Source: Allomuricauda sp. (GTDB taxonomy: Bacteria; Bacteroidota; Bacteroidia; Flavobacteriales; Flavobacteriaceae). Taken from it: a DNA stretch of 13,954 nucleotides. Made by a program: the position numbers and the translations under genes. The stretch covers positions 1 through 13,954 of the forward strand of contig JANQOD010000161.1 in NCBI GenBank assembly GCA_028289745.1, given 5' to 3'. Of this stretch, positions 1-7,877 are shown one piece after another; position 1 is the first letter of the stretch; each line of letters starts with the position of its first letter. The notes below the pieces were generated by a model. The model made no database searches. It saw only the letters and a list, made by a program, of their open reading frames with translations, and was not told where the DNA came from.

Positions 1-297
1 AAAAATCCGAATGCTCCTGCAGCCGTAGATGTTTCAGACTTTGTCGACCACATTGACTATATGGTCGATTTGATCGGTATCGACCATGTGGGCATCAGCT
101 CTGACTTTGATGGCGGTGGTGGCATTGAAGGCTGGTCAGATGCCTCTGAAACCCAAAACGTTACCTTGGAATTGGTGAAAAGAGGTTACAGTGAAAAAGA
201 TATTTCGAAGTTATGGGGCGGTAACCTTTTACGCGTGCTTGACGAGGTACAGACCGTGGCAAAAGAAATTCAGGCCGACCAAGGGCAACCTATCTAA
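1..297 (+). CDS. Membrane dipeptidase (peptidase family M19), C-terminal fragment
   Basis: The reading frame is open from base 1 and ends at TAA 295-297, so only the last 98 residues are present and the start lies outside the window. The segment GIDHVGISSDFDGG is the conserved strand and metal-site loop of M19 (renal-type) dipeptidases. It is followed by the family's C-terminal pattern: a helix with 'LVKRGYSEKDISKLWGGNLLRVL', quoted here only as its elements RGYSEKDI and GGNLLRVL. M19 enzymes are zinc peptidases in a TIM-barrel fold that cleave dipeptides, and in Bacteroidota they are often exported. The signal peptide and the remaining metal ligands would be upstream and cannot be checked. 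The stop overlaps the stop of the convergent thioesterase by 4 bases. Confidence 0.93.
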   Translation, partial: KNPNAPAAVDVSDFVDHIDYMVDLIGIDHVGISSDFDGGGGIEGWSDASETQNVTLELVKRGYSEKDISKLWGGNLLRVLDEVQTVAKEIQADQGQPI

Positions 298-692
298 TTT
301 TCTTGACCGGCCAATCGATCTTCGACATACTCTACCTTTGTCTTGCCGTGGGGCGAAGGTTTTCCTTTCTCATCCAAATTGACCAAAATAATGTTATCAA
401 CGGTCAAAATGGTCTCTAAGGTCATCTTGTTACGTACCTCACAATTCAAGTTCAAAGAAGATTTTCCGAATTTGACCACCTCGATCCCCAGTTCTATAAT
501 ATCGCCCTCAACGGCAGAGCTCATAAAATTGATCTCTGACATGTATTTGGTGACGACCCGTTTGTTTTCAAGCTGTATGATGGCATAAATGACGGCTTGC
601 TCATCGATCCATGATAGTACCCGGCCGCCAAAAAGCGTTCCATTGGCATTTAGGTCTTCAGGTTTTACCCATTTTCGGGAGTGGAATCTCAT
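294..692 (-). CDS. Acyl-CoA thioesterase, hotdog fold (YciA/BACH-like)
   Basis: A 132-residue single hotdog domain that probably hydrolyses acyl-CoA to free acid and CoA in the cytoplasm. The visible signature is N16-ANG-TLFGG-x-LSW-ID30-E31 near the start, matching the N..G..FGG...W.D motif of the YciA/BACH type, in which the Asp and Asn lie at the active site. The core strands follow, and the last 25 residues are a polar tail. I chose ATG 690-692: a TTG 11 codons upstream (725) is also open, but a Bacteroidota -7-like element (TACCTTTG) lies between the two, so a transcript from it would start after the TTG. The 3' end overlaps the dipeptidase stop. The acyl chain preference cannot be read from the sequence. 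Confidence 0.88.
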   Translation of the reverse strand: MRFHSRKWVKPEDLNANGTLFGGRVLSWIDEQAVIYAIIQLENKRVVTKYMSEINFMSSAVEGDIIELGIEVVKFGKSSLNLNCEVRNKMTLETILTVDNIILVNLDEKGKPSPHGKTKVEYVEDRLAGQEN

Positions 693-710
693 TGCTGTCA
701 ATTTTTGGTG

Positions 711-718
711 CAAAGGTA
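711..718 (-). promoter_or_regulatory. Possible Bacteroidota -7 promoter element for the thioesterase
   Basis: On the minus strand this reads TACCTTTG, an exact match to the Bacteroidota sigma-ABfr -7 consensus TAnnTTTG. It lies 18 bases upstream of the thioesterase ATG, which would give a very short leader. No TTG is visible at the expected -33 distance, so the match rests on one half-site and may be chance. Confidence 0.35.
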
Positions 719-885
719 AGGGCAAATCATATTCCTTTAAAAAACCAGGGGGCCTAACACCATATATTTCACTATTTATAAAGTTTGTTAAGCTTTAAAT
801 AAAGTTTTCTTAATTGATTGGGCACTAATTCGATAAAAAAATAAATTGAGAACGTCAATTAACAAAAACGAACCGTCTAACCAAA

Positions 886-1737
886 GTGGAAGCTATAAAC
901 AATTATTATTCAGATCCGACCTTTACCGTTTTTAAAGTACCCTCTTGGAGGGCAAGATGCTACAGATTTTTATCTGTGGATGTTTGGGGTGCATTACCAA
1001 GTCATTTACAGAAAAAAATTTCTACCGTATACACGACGCTCTATAAAAAGAAATTTTCAAGATATATTATCAGTCCATATCTATGGTTGAACTATTCTGA
1101 TAAAACATACTTAGACAAGTTCAAGCCACCCATGGGCAAAAAGACCTATGGCAATTTTCAAGATTTCTTTACCCGAGAGTTCAAGGTAATGCCCGATAAC
1201 CCTAGTCAGTGGGTATGGCCATGTGAGGGACTACTATGCGATATGGGACATGTAGATGATCTGCAAAAGTCAAACGTAAAAAACGATATACGGCAGATAG
1301 CCGTAATTTTCGGAGTCGACGAAGACCTCATTCCGAAAGAGCATGTCTTCACCAATGTATTCTTGCACAACAAAAACTATCATCGCATACATTCACCCAT
1401 TTCAGGCACCATAAGCCGCATTCAACATGTACCCGGTGACCTAGTGGTACTAAGGCCCTGGATCTATAAGCAAAATCCATCACTGCCGGCATTCAGAAAT
1501 GAACGCTATAACATTGATATTACCGATGAAATGGGCAGGGTATGGTATCTTTCAATAGTAGGCGGTCCTGCGGTCGGTACCATTGAACTCGGCAAGAACA
1601 TCAAAGTTGGCAGTACTGTAGAGAAGCTACAAGAACTGTCAATTTTTTACTTGGGCTCTACCTGTTGTATGGCCGCTCCGCTGGCCCCACGATTTCACGA
1701 AAAAAATACTTTTGTGGAGGTTGGTGCTAGTTACTGA
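886..1737 (+). CDS. Phosphatidylserine decarboxylase family protein (long form)
   Basis: The protein has 283 residues and follows the phosphatidylserine decarboxylase layout. An N-terminal region with YGNFQDFFTREFK (88-100) matches the family's Y..F.DFF.R.LK block. NKNYHRIHSPISG (162-174) matches the YHR.H.P block with catalytic His169. VPGDL and NERYNIDI follow, then VGGPAVGTIE (225-234), and finally the self-cleavage motif L-G-S-T with Ser258, where the chain would split and Ser become the pyruvoyl group. The first catalytic block, usually P-x-D-G, reads P112-C-E114-G, so Glu stands where Asp is expected. The start is GTG 886: the frame is closed by TGA at 847-849, and the first in-frame ATG (residue 83) would remove the N-terminal helices. 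It may decarboxylate phosphatidylserine to phosphatidylethanolamine, but the Asp-to-Glu change leaves a PsiD-like or other amino-acid substrate open. The 3' end overlaps the DUF72 gene by 11 bases. Confidence 0.82.
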   Translation: MEAINNYYSDPTFTVFKVPSWRARCYRFLSVDVWGALPSHLQKKISTVYTTLYKKKFSRYIISPYLWLNYSDKTYLDKFKPPMGKKTYGNFQDFFTREFKVMPDNPSQWVWPCEGLLCDMGHVDDLQKSNVKNDIRQIAVIFGVDEDLIPKEHVFTNVFLHNKNYHRIHSPISGTISRIQHVPGDLVVLRPWIYKQNPSLPAFRNERYNIDITDEMGRVWYLSIVGGPAVGTIELGKNIKVGSTVEKLQELSIFYLGSTCCMAAPLAPRFHEKNTFVEVGASY

Positions 1738-2629
1738 AAAGCGTCGATTTTTCGCCCCCCAGGGTTTTGGGTATCTGTAAGTCAGACCCCAGAATTTTGT
1801 TACAGCTATCAATAAAATAGGCAGAGAGCAACGGAGACTCAAGTTCAAGGTTCTGGTGTACAAAGAAATGGATATTGCGCAGCCCTTGCCCTTTCCATTC
1901 AACAAGTCGATCTACCCAATCATTAAGCCGTTCATAATCTGATTCGTGATTGGCGCCCACATAACGAACAAATGCTTCATTGTTGGTCAATCGCATATGC
2001 AGTAGGTCTCTACGACCCGCAGTATCGACAAGCATATTGGCCATATCGTTTTCTTCCAACAGATGATAAAGTTCTTGGGCCACTTTTTCGTCATTGAACC
2101 AATCGGTGTGCCTAAACTCTATGGCAAGTGAGAATTCTTTGGGCCAATAGTCTACAAAACGAACCACCCTGTCAAAATCTTTTGGTGAAAAATTGTTGTG
2201 CATTTGAAGAAAAATCGTGCCCAATTTTTCCTTTAATAAAGAAGTGACCTCCAAATAAAGGTCAACCGTCTCATAGACCCTTTCGTTCAACCTTCGCAGA
2301 TGGCTGATCTCATTGGTGATCTTCGGAAAGAACTTGAAATTCGACGGTGTCTTGTCGTACCATTTTTCATATTGCTCGGCAGGAAAGATTCTGTAAAATG
2401 TAGCGTTCAACTCGATACTATTGAATTGGCTCGAGTAATAGGTCAATTCATCCTTTGTTCCCCTTGGATAGAAATTCTTAAGGTCTTGTCGGTTCCATTT
2501 TGCGCAGCCGACATAGGTGCTCAACGGTTCGTCATTGGCCGTTCTTGATAAAACCGCACTGGTCATGGGATTATCGAGCGGTAAGGTGAAATCGACCTGT
2601 TCAGGACGCTCTACTTTTCCAAATTTCAT
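1727..2629 (-). CDS. DUF72 family protein (YecE-like)
   Basis: A 300-residue soluble protein of the DUF72 (UPF0759/YecE) family, which has a TIM-barrel-like fold and no settled function. The hallmarks appear in order: YVGCAKW (39-45), FNSIELNATFYR (69-80), FKFFPKITNEISH (98-110), LGTIFLQ (strand around 136), SLAIEFRHTDWF (the E.RH..W motif) and the closing strand HFFVHQN. It carries about 38 extra residues before the YVG strand, making it slightly longer than E. coli YecE. No signal peptide or membrane segment is seen. It starts at ATG 2627-2629 and ends at TAG 1727-1729, inside the 3' end of the decarboxylase-family gene. It appears to be a single-gene transcript, with no partner suggesting a pathway. 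Confidence 0.9.
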   Translation of the reverse strand: MKFGKVERPEQVDFTLPLDNPMTSAVLSRTANDEPLSTYVGCAKWNRQDLKNFYPRGTKDELTYYSSQFNSIELNATFYRIFPAEQYEKWYDKTPSNFKFFPKITNEISHLRRLNERVYETVDLYLEVTSLLKEKLGTIFLQMHNNFSPKDFDRVVRFVDYWPKEFSLAIEFRHTDWFNDEKVAQELYHLLEENDMANMLVDTAGRRDLLHMRLTNNEAFVRYVGANHESDYERLNDWVDRLVEWKGQGLRNIHFFVHQNLELESPLLSAYFIDSCNKILGSDLQIPKTLGGEKSTLFSN

Positions 2630-2775
2630 GGTAGCGTTTTGTCCAATAAATATACTGAAAAAAATATCCGCAAAAATGGTCGCGATTTGAGATAAAAGTG
2701 ATTATAAATAAATACCTTGTAACATATTTCACATTGTTGATACTAACATGTTAATTCAAATCTAAATCTCTGAAA

Positions 2776-3543
2776 ATGAAAACGATCAAAATCTTAATTG
2801 CTGCGGTAGCATTGGCATTGGCAGTTCCGGTGCAAGCGCAAACCGCAGATGAAATCATCAGTACATATTTTGAAAATATTGGTGGCCTTGAAAACTTCAA
2901 ACAACTCGAGGGCATGAAGCTTGAGGGAAATGCCAGCCAGCAAGGGTTCGAGTTTCCCTTTATGGTCTTGCAGCTGAAAGATGGCAGACAAATGTTCGCT
3001 TTCACCTTTCAAGGCAAGCAGATCAAGCAAGGTGTTTTTGATGGTGAAATATTATGGAATACCAATTTCATGACCATGAAAGCCGAGAAAAGCGATGCTG
3101 AGCAAACGGCCAACTTCAAATTGAACACCAACGATTTTCCCGATTCTTTTGTTGATTACAAAGAAAAAGGTTACACCATTGAGCTCTTGGGCACCGAAAC
3201 CATGGATGGTGCGGAGACCTTTAAGGTCAAATTGGTAAAAGAGCCCATTACCGTTGACGGGGTTCAAGAAGACGATATTTCATTCTATTACTTTGATACC
3301 GAAAACTACGTGCCGATTGCGGTTGAATCTGTTGTTAGGGAAGGACCTGCAAAGGGCAAGACCGCCAAAACGATCATGAGCGATTACCAAGAGGTAGAGG
3401 GGTTATATTTTCCTTTCTCGACTTCACAATATGTAGACGGAAACCTAATGTTCAGCATGACCATGGAGAATGTTGAGCTCAACCCAACGGTAGACGATGC
3501 TGAATTTGCCTTTCCCGAAGAAATTACAGAAGAGAAAAAGTAA
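2776..3543 (+). CDS. Exported LolA-like protein (outer-membrane lipoprotein-sorting-like fold)
   Basis: A 255-residue exported protein. Residues 1-22 form a clear Sec signal peptide (MKTIKILIAAVALALAVPVQAQ) with a cleavage site after A-Q-A or A-Q. The mature start TADEIISTYFENIGGLENF is the short amphipathic helix that opens many Bacteroidota proteins labelled outer membrane lipoprotein-sorting protein. The rest is a series of alternating beta strands with 'FYYFDTENYVPIAVES' (elements FYYFDTE and YVPIAVES) and 'SDYQEVEGLYFPFSTSQ' (YFPF), as expected for a LolA/LolB-type open barrel that holds a hydrophobic ligand. No lipobox Cys is present, so it is probably soluble in the periplasm. The next gene starts 25 bases downstream on the same strand, so the two probably form an operon. 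It is probably not the housekeeping LolA; its cargo is unknown. Confidence 0.8.
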   Translation: MKTIKILIAAVALALAVPVQAQTADEIISTYFENIGGLENFKQLEGMKLEGNASQQGFEFPFMVLQLKDGRQMFAFTFQGKQIKQGVFDGEILWNTNFMTMKAEKSDAEQTANFKLNTNDFPDSFVDYKEKGYTIELLGTETMDGAETFKVKLVKEPITVDGVQEDDISFYYFDTENYVPIAVESVVREGPAKGKTAKTIMSDYQEVEGLYFPFSTSQYVDGNLMFSMTMENVELNPTVDDAEFAFPEEITEEKK

Positions 3544-3568
3544 AATTGACCCACAACCCAGCTCTAAA

Positions 3569-6500
3569 ATGAAAGGAAAGATTTTTGGACTCTTGTTGAC
3601 ACTGTTCATCGGGGGGCTATCGCTTCAGACGCAACAGACCTTGGCAGATATCAAGGGAAAAGAACTATTCGGTGACCTCAAGGCCCGCCATATTGGTCCG
3701 GCGCTTATGAGTGGCCGGATCAACGATATGGAGGCACACCCGACCAACGGCCGTATCATCTATGCCGGAACCGCAGGTGGCGGTGTTTGGAAATCAAACG
3801 ACGCCGGCACTACTTTCAATCCGATATTTGATGACTATTGCCAGTCGATCGGGGCCGTTGAACTAGACCCGAACGACCCTGATAACACTATTTATGTGGG
3901 TACGGGCGAAACATGGACACGAAACAGTGTTTCTGTAGGTGATGGGCTTTATAAATCGATAGATGGCGGTTCAAACTGGAAAAAAATCGGATTTGAAAAT
4001 TCAGAACGTATCGCGAACATCATCGTAAATCCTGAAAACTCGCAAGAAATCTATGTGGGGGTTCTTGGTGCCCTATGGGGCGATAGTGAAGAACGTGGGG
4101 TGTTCAAATCGACCGACGGTGGTCAAAGCTGGGAAAAATTACTCTACGTAAACCCTAAAACCGGTTGTGCCGATCTGGCCATGGATCCCGGCAACCCGAA
4201 TGTGCTATATGCTTCAATGTGGGAGTTTAGGCGCACCGGATGGTCTTTTGAGTCAGGAGGCGAAAACAGTGCACTGTACAAATCTATCGACGGCGGAAAA
4301 ACATGGAATAAAATCCATAACGGTTTCCCAGAAGGTGATTTGGGCCGGTTGGCCATTGCTGTGGCACAGACCAACCCGAAAGTGCTCTATACGGTAATCG
4401 AGGCAGAACAAGACGAGCGCAAGGGACTCTATCGCAGTGATGATGCTGGAGCGTCCTGGAAACAGTTGAACAACGATTTCGGCATCACCGTACGGCCTTT
4501 CTATTTTTCAAGAATTGTGGTTGATCCAAAGAATGAAGATGTTGTGGTCAAGGGCGGTTTGAGTGGTTCCATTTCCCGTGATGGCGGCAAAACTTTTAAG
4601 AACTTGGGCAATATGCACTCTGACATTCACGACATCGTATTCAGTATCAAAGACTCTGATATCATGTACGTGGGTACCGATGGCGGCGTTTACCGTACTT
4701 GGGACGGTGGCACTACCATGGAAATTGTCGAAAACCTTCCGCTATCACAATTCTACCATATAAGCGTTGATGATGCCGAGCCCTATAATGTTTATGGGGG
4801 GTTGCAAGACAATGGTTCTTGGTGGGGACCTTCTTCCTCTCCCGGAGGTGTTGGGGCAAGAGATTGGAATTCAATCGGTTTTGGAGATGGGTTCAGGGTA
4901 CTGAAACATCCTACCAAGAACATCATTTATTCTGAAATGCAAGGTGCCGAGAACGTTTGGCGGGTCGATGTTGACAATGATCTGGTCAAGACCATACAAC
5001 CCTTGCCCACCTCTGATGACCAAAAATTGCGTTTTAATTGGAATGCCCCCATGGCCGTTAGTGTTCACCAACCCGATAGGTTCTATATGGGAAGTCAGTA
5101 TTTGCACAAATCGGAAGATATGGGTGACACTTGGAAAATCATCTCACCAGATTTGACCACAAACGATCCTGCCAAACAAAATCAAGAAGATTCAGGTGGT
5201 CTCTCAAAAGACAATTCCGGTGCCGAAAACCATACCACCATCTTTACGATTGCCGAATCGACTTTAGACGAAAATGTGATTTGGGTGGGCACAGATGACG
5301 GTAATGTACAGGTGACCCAAGACGGTGGCAAAACATGGACAAACACCATTGAAAACATCTCAGGTCTTCCAAAAAATACATGGTGCTACCATATCGAGGC
5401 CAGTTCTTTCGACAAGGGTACCGCCTATGCTGTATTCGATGGGCATACACAGAACGATCAAACACCTTATGCCTATAAGACCACTGATTTCGGAAAAACG
5501 TGGACCAATATCATTTCTGATGACGTTGTCGGCTTTGCGCGTAACATTCAAGAAGATTATGTGAATCCTGATCTGCTGTTCTTGGGCACCGAATTCGGAC
5601 TCTACATTACTTTGAATGGTGGCAAAAACTGGAAAAAGTTTACCAATAACATGCCTGCCGTGGCCATTCACTTCATCGATCTTCAAAAAAAGACCGGTGA
5701 TCTGGTAATGGGCACCCATGGCCGAGGTGTTATCATCATCGACGATATCTCTCCCTTACGGGAAATCAACGATGAAGTATTGAACAAAACGGTACATTTC
5801 TTTGAGACCCCATCAACGACCATTGATGAAACCAGCACTTTCTCGGGCAGTTTTGGTACTGAAACACAATTCGTGGGACCCAATCGCTCTAAGAACGTTC
5901 GTTTGATCTATTACCTCAAGAAAAGACACACTTTTGGCAAAATGGCCATGGAAATCAAAAATGCAGAAGGAAAAGTAGTGGCGACCATCCCTCCAGGAAA
6001 GTCAAAAGGCATCAATATTGTGGAGTGGAACCATAAGTTAAAGCAGCCCAAAATTGCCACAGGAAAGACCTTTTCTTTCGGCGGCTTCACGACACCCAAT
6101 GCCGCTGCAGGTACGTACACTGCCGTCATGACCAAAGGAAAAGAAACTTTTGAACATGCCTTTGAGTTGGTCTATGATGTCGATACAGGTCTTACGGATC
6201 AAGAAAGGGAATTGAAGAATGTCACTACGATGCAACTTTATGACATGACCCAAGACCTTGCTTTTTTAGTCTATGAATTAGATGCGCTCGTAGCCAATGC
6301 TGAAGAGAGCGGTGACAAAAAAACAATTTCAAAACTCAATGCTTTGAAAGAGACTTTGGTCATCACTACAGGCGACAATTATGTTGGTGCGGCCGAACCA
6401 CAATTACGTGAAAAGATGGCCAATCTTTACAGCAAAGTGGCTGCCAGCTATGATGCGCCGACACCTGATGATTTGCAAAACCTTAAAGTGATTTCTGAAC

Positions 6501-6604
6501 GCTTTACACGAGCCAAAGATGACTTTTCAAAATTGAAATCGAAGTACTTGAAAAAGCAATCCATTGAATTGAAGAGCTTTGAAGAGTTTTTGGGCAGTAA
6601 ATAA
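3569..6604 (+). CDS. Exported sortilin/VPS10-like BNR-repeat (Asp-box) protein
   Basis: A 1011-residue exported protein. It begins with a signal peptide (about 1-26, MKGKIFGLLLTLFIGGL then TLA). Eleven Asp-box or BNR hairpins with the S-x-D-x-G-x-T-W pattern lie near residues 76, 130, 181, 239, 290, 336, 377, 515, 583, 638 and 681, implying two beta-propellers or one large sortilin-type propeller. The family loop LQDNGSWWG sits near 412 and the closing HGRGVIIIDD near 717-726. A beta-sandwich of roughly 770-870 follows, then a charged helical tail to the end. Relatives are commonly annotated as glycosyl hydrolase or sortilin, but no catalytic residues can be assigned; Asp-boxes also occur in sialidases and xyloglucanases. 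No type IX secretion C-terminal domain is visible. ATG 3569 was chosen because the signal peptide begins there; an upstream in-frame ATG (3497) lies inside the preceding gene. A terminator follows the stop. Confidence 0.88.
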   Translation: MKGKIFGLLLTLFIGGLSLQTQQTLADIKGKELFGDLKARHIGPALMSGRINDMEAHPTNGRIIYAGTAGGGVWKSNDAGTTFNPIFDDYCQSIGAVELDPNDPDNTIYVGTGETWTRNSVSVGDGLYKSIDGGSNWKKIGFENSERIANIIVNPENSQEIYVGVLGALWGDSEERGVFKSTDGGQSWEKLLYVNPKTGCADLAMDPGNPNVLYASMWEFRRTGWSFESGGENSALYKSIDGGKTWNKIHNGFPEGDLGRLAIAVAQTNPKVLYTVIEAEQDERKGLYRSDDAGASWKQLNNDFGITVRPFYFSRIVVDPKNEDVVVKGGLSGSISRDGGKTFKNLGNMHSDIHDIVFSIKDSDIMYVGTDGGVYRTWDGGTTMEIVENLPLSQFYHISVDDAEPYNVYGGLQDNGSWWGPSSSPGGVGARDWNSIGFGDGFRVLKHPTKNIIYSEMQGAENVWRVDVDNDLVKTIQPLPTSDDQKLRFNWNAPMAVSVHQPDRFYMGSQYLHKSEDMGDTWKIISPDLTTNDPAKQNQEDSGGLSKDNSGAENHTTIFTIAESTLDENVIWVGTDDGNVQVTQDGGKTWTNTIENISGLPKNTWCYHIEASSFDKGTAYAVFDGHTQNDQTPYAYKTTDFGKTWTNIISDDVVGFARNIQEDYVNPDLLFLGTEFGLYITLNGGKNWKKFTNNMPAVAIHFIDLQKKTGDLVMGTHGRGVIIIDDISPLREINDEVLNKTVHFFETPSTTIDETSTFSGSFGTETQFVGPNRSKNVRLIYYLKKRHTFGKMAMEIKNAEGKVVATIPPGKSKGINIVEWNHKLKQPKIATGKTFSFGGFTTPNAAAGTYTAVMTKGKETFEHAFELVYDVDTGLTDQERELKNVTTMQLYDMTQDLAFLVYELDALVANAEESGDKKTISKLNALKETLVITTGDNYVGAAEPQLREKMANLYSKVAASYDAPTPDDLQNLKVISERFTRAKDDFSKLKSKYLKKQSIELKSFEEFLGSK

Positions 6605-6622
6605 ACACTAACTCAACTACTG

Positions 6623-6652
6623 AAAAGTCGCTCGTTTTGGGCGACTTTTTTT
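6623..6652 (+). terminator. Intrinsic terminator after the sortilin-like gene
   Basis: The arms AAAAGTCGC (6623-6631) and GCGACTTTT (6641-6649) form a perfect 9-bp stem with a 9-base loop, and the T-run continues to 6652 with seven T in a row. It lies 19 bases beyond the stop codon at 6604 and should end the LolA-like/sortilin-like transcript. It is the only strong intrinsic terminator I can see in the window. Confidence 0.88.
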
Positions 6653-6676
6653 GTTTATAACCCCGTTGAAAAGTAA

Positions 6677-6697
6677 TCATGGGCATGCAACCCATGA
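6677..6697. repeat. Short inverted repeat upstream of the 136-residue gene
   Basis: TCATGGG (6677-6683) and CCCATGA (6691-6697) are perfect 7-base inverted arms around the 7-base spacer CATGCAA. The repeat lies between the terminator of the preceding operon and the next start codon, 36 bases before it, where an operator or leader hairpin could sit. No T-run follows, so it is not a terminator. With such short arms, chance is a real alternative. Confidence 0.4.
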
Positions 6698-6733
6698 AAT
6701 GATGAATATGTAATTTTATTCAAACCTTACATC

Positions 6734-7144
6734 ATGGATCCACGGACCAAAAATCTCAAGGACATCCGTCCCGAGATTCAATCCGCAGCACTACAAACCG
6801 CCATTGGCGATGAAGAGCGCTTTCAAAACGAGACCTTAAGACCCATCATCAAGTTTCAGAACAATCTTTTCATCGAGGTCTTCAAGAACTACATTAACAA
6901 ACACAAAGGCCGTTTTTATGAGCTCACGGGAGAAGAACGGTTTCACTATATAGAAAATTCAATTCAAAGGGATATCAAATTCAGAAACTCCCTAAAAGGA
7001 ATGGTCATCGGTCAGTTCACCTGTGAAGAATACCTTGCGTACATCAAAAATTCATCGGCCTTGAACAAGCGTATGATGAACATGGTCATCGAGCGTTTGA
7101 AAGACCAGGTGCAACTATTGCAGGTAGAAGTGCTAGCGCAATAG
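6734..7144 (+). CDS. Uncharacterised small alpha-helical protein, 136 residues
   Basis: I do not recognise an established function. The 136-residue protein is cytoplasmic by composition, with no signal peptide or membrane segment. It is predicted almost wholly helical and rich in charged residues. The segments that look most constrained are the central 'LRPIIKFQNNLFIEVFKNYI' stretch (LRPIIKFQN, 35-43), the block IQRDIKFRNSLKG and the C-terminal SSALNKRMMN followed by a long amphipathic helix to residue 133. It starts at ATG 6734 after a terminator and an inverted repeat, so it probably has its own promoter. It ends inside the 3' end of the convergent DUF2461 gene (12-base overlap). Similar proteins in Flavobacteriia are, from memory, sometimes labelled glyoxalase, but no VOC-type metal ligands or fold pattern is visible. 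Confidence 0.8.
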   Translation: MDPRTKNLKDIRPEIQSAALQTAIGDEERFQNETLRPIIKFQNNLFIEVFKNYINKHKGRFYELTGEERFHYIENSIQRDIKFRNSLKGMVIGQFTCEEYLAYIKNSSALNKRMMNMVIERLKDQVQLLQVEVLAQ

Positions 7145-7813
7145 CGATTCGCCATTGAGATCGGTGGTCAAAATTTCGCTCATAAGGTCGAAATAGGCCC
7201 TGACGGCCAGAAAAGAGTCATTGACCTCATCTAAAAACGTTGGGGTGAATACTTCTTGGTCAGAAAAATTTCTGACAAAGATGAACTGTTTCTTTTTGAT
7301 CAAGTCGATATCGGGGTGTTCCTTACCAAAACCTTTTGGGGCCGTTTTCACCTCATCGCCCTCAAGACTTCCCCATATTTTCTTAAAGGGGCTTGCGTTT
7401 ATTACCTTCCTGAAAGGTGCCGCATCCATTTCAAGTTCTTTTCTGATTCTGAACAAATCTTCCTTATTGGGTTGCCAAAATCCAGTTGCAATAAAAGTTT
7501 CCCCAGGCTTCAACCGAAGGTAATATCCGCCTCGCAGATGGGCGCCCAGCCTTGAAAATGAACCCGCAAAATGGGTCTTATAAGGTGTCTTGTCAGCAGA
7601 AAAACGAACATCCCTATAAATTCTGAACATCTTGAGCTTTTCAATATCGTCATGCTGGCCCATGCGCTCTTTTAGCAATTCGTAAAAAGCCTTGACGTTT
7701 TTCTCATGGGATTTGAAAATACCCTTGTGTTCCATAAACCAGTCGCGGTTGTTGTTCCGGCCCAATTCTTTCAAAAAATCAAAAGTCTCTTTCTGTATCG
7801 TATGGTTTTCCAC
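7133..7813 (-). CDS. DUF2461 domain protein (TIGR02453 family)
   Basis: A 226-residue soluble protein filling one DUF2461 domain, a widespread bacterial family of unknown function. The diagnostic parts are FDFLKELGRNNNRDWF (11-26), the central block with YRDVRFSADKTPYKTHF, then GGYYLRLKPGE, and the late block PKGFGKEHPDIDLIKKKQF. The start is GTG 7811-7813: an in-frame TAG lies four codons upstream, and the first in-frame ATG (codon 27) would cut off the conserved N..RDWF motif. The leader runs toward the serine acetyltransferase gene on the other strand, so about 64 bases serve as a shared divergent promoter region. Its 3' end overlaps the preceding convergent gene by 12 bases. Confidence 0.9.
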   Translation of the reverse strand: MENHTIQKETFDFLKELGRNNNRDWFMEHKGIFKSHEKNVKAFYELLKERMGQHDDIEKLKMFRIYRDVRFSADKTPYKTHFAGSFSRLGAHLRGGYYLRLKPGETFIATGFWQPNKEDLFRIRKELEMDAAPFRKVINASPFKKIWGSLEGDEVKTAPKGFGKEHPDIDLIKKKQFIFVRNFSDQEVFTPTFLDEVNDSFLAVRAYFDLMSEILTTDLNGESLLR

Positions 7814-7877
7814 GTTGTACGACTAATGTGTTATATTTTAGCTAAAGTTAGCATTTTGCATAGAAACTGTGTCCAAT

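Noticed and set aside
693..725. TTG start extending the thioesterase by 11 residues
   Set aside because: A likely -7 promoter element lies between the TTG and the ATG at 692, and the hotdog domain is complete from the ATG.
3497..3568. Upstream in-frame ATG that would extend the sortilin-like protein by 24 residues
   Set aside because: It lies inside the LolA-like gene, encodes a basic stretch that would bury the signal peptide, and the ATG at 3569 begins exactly at a normal signal sequence.
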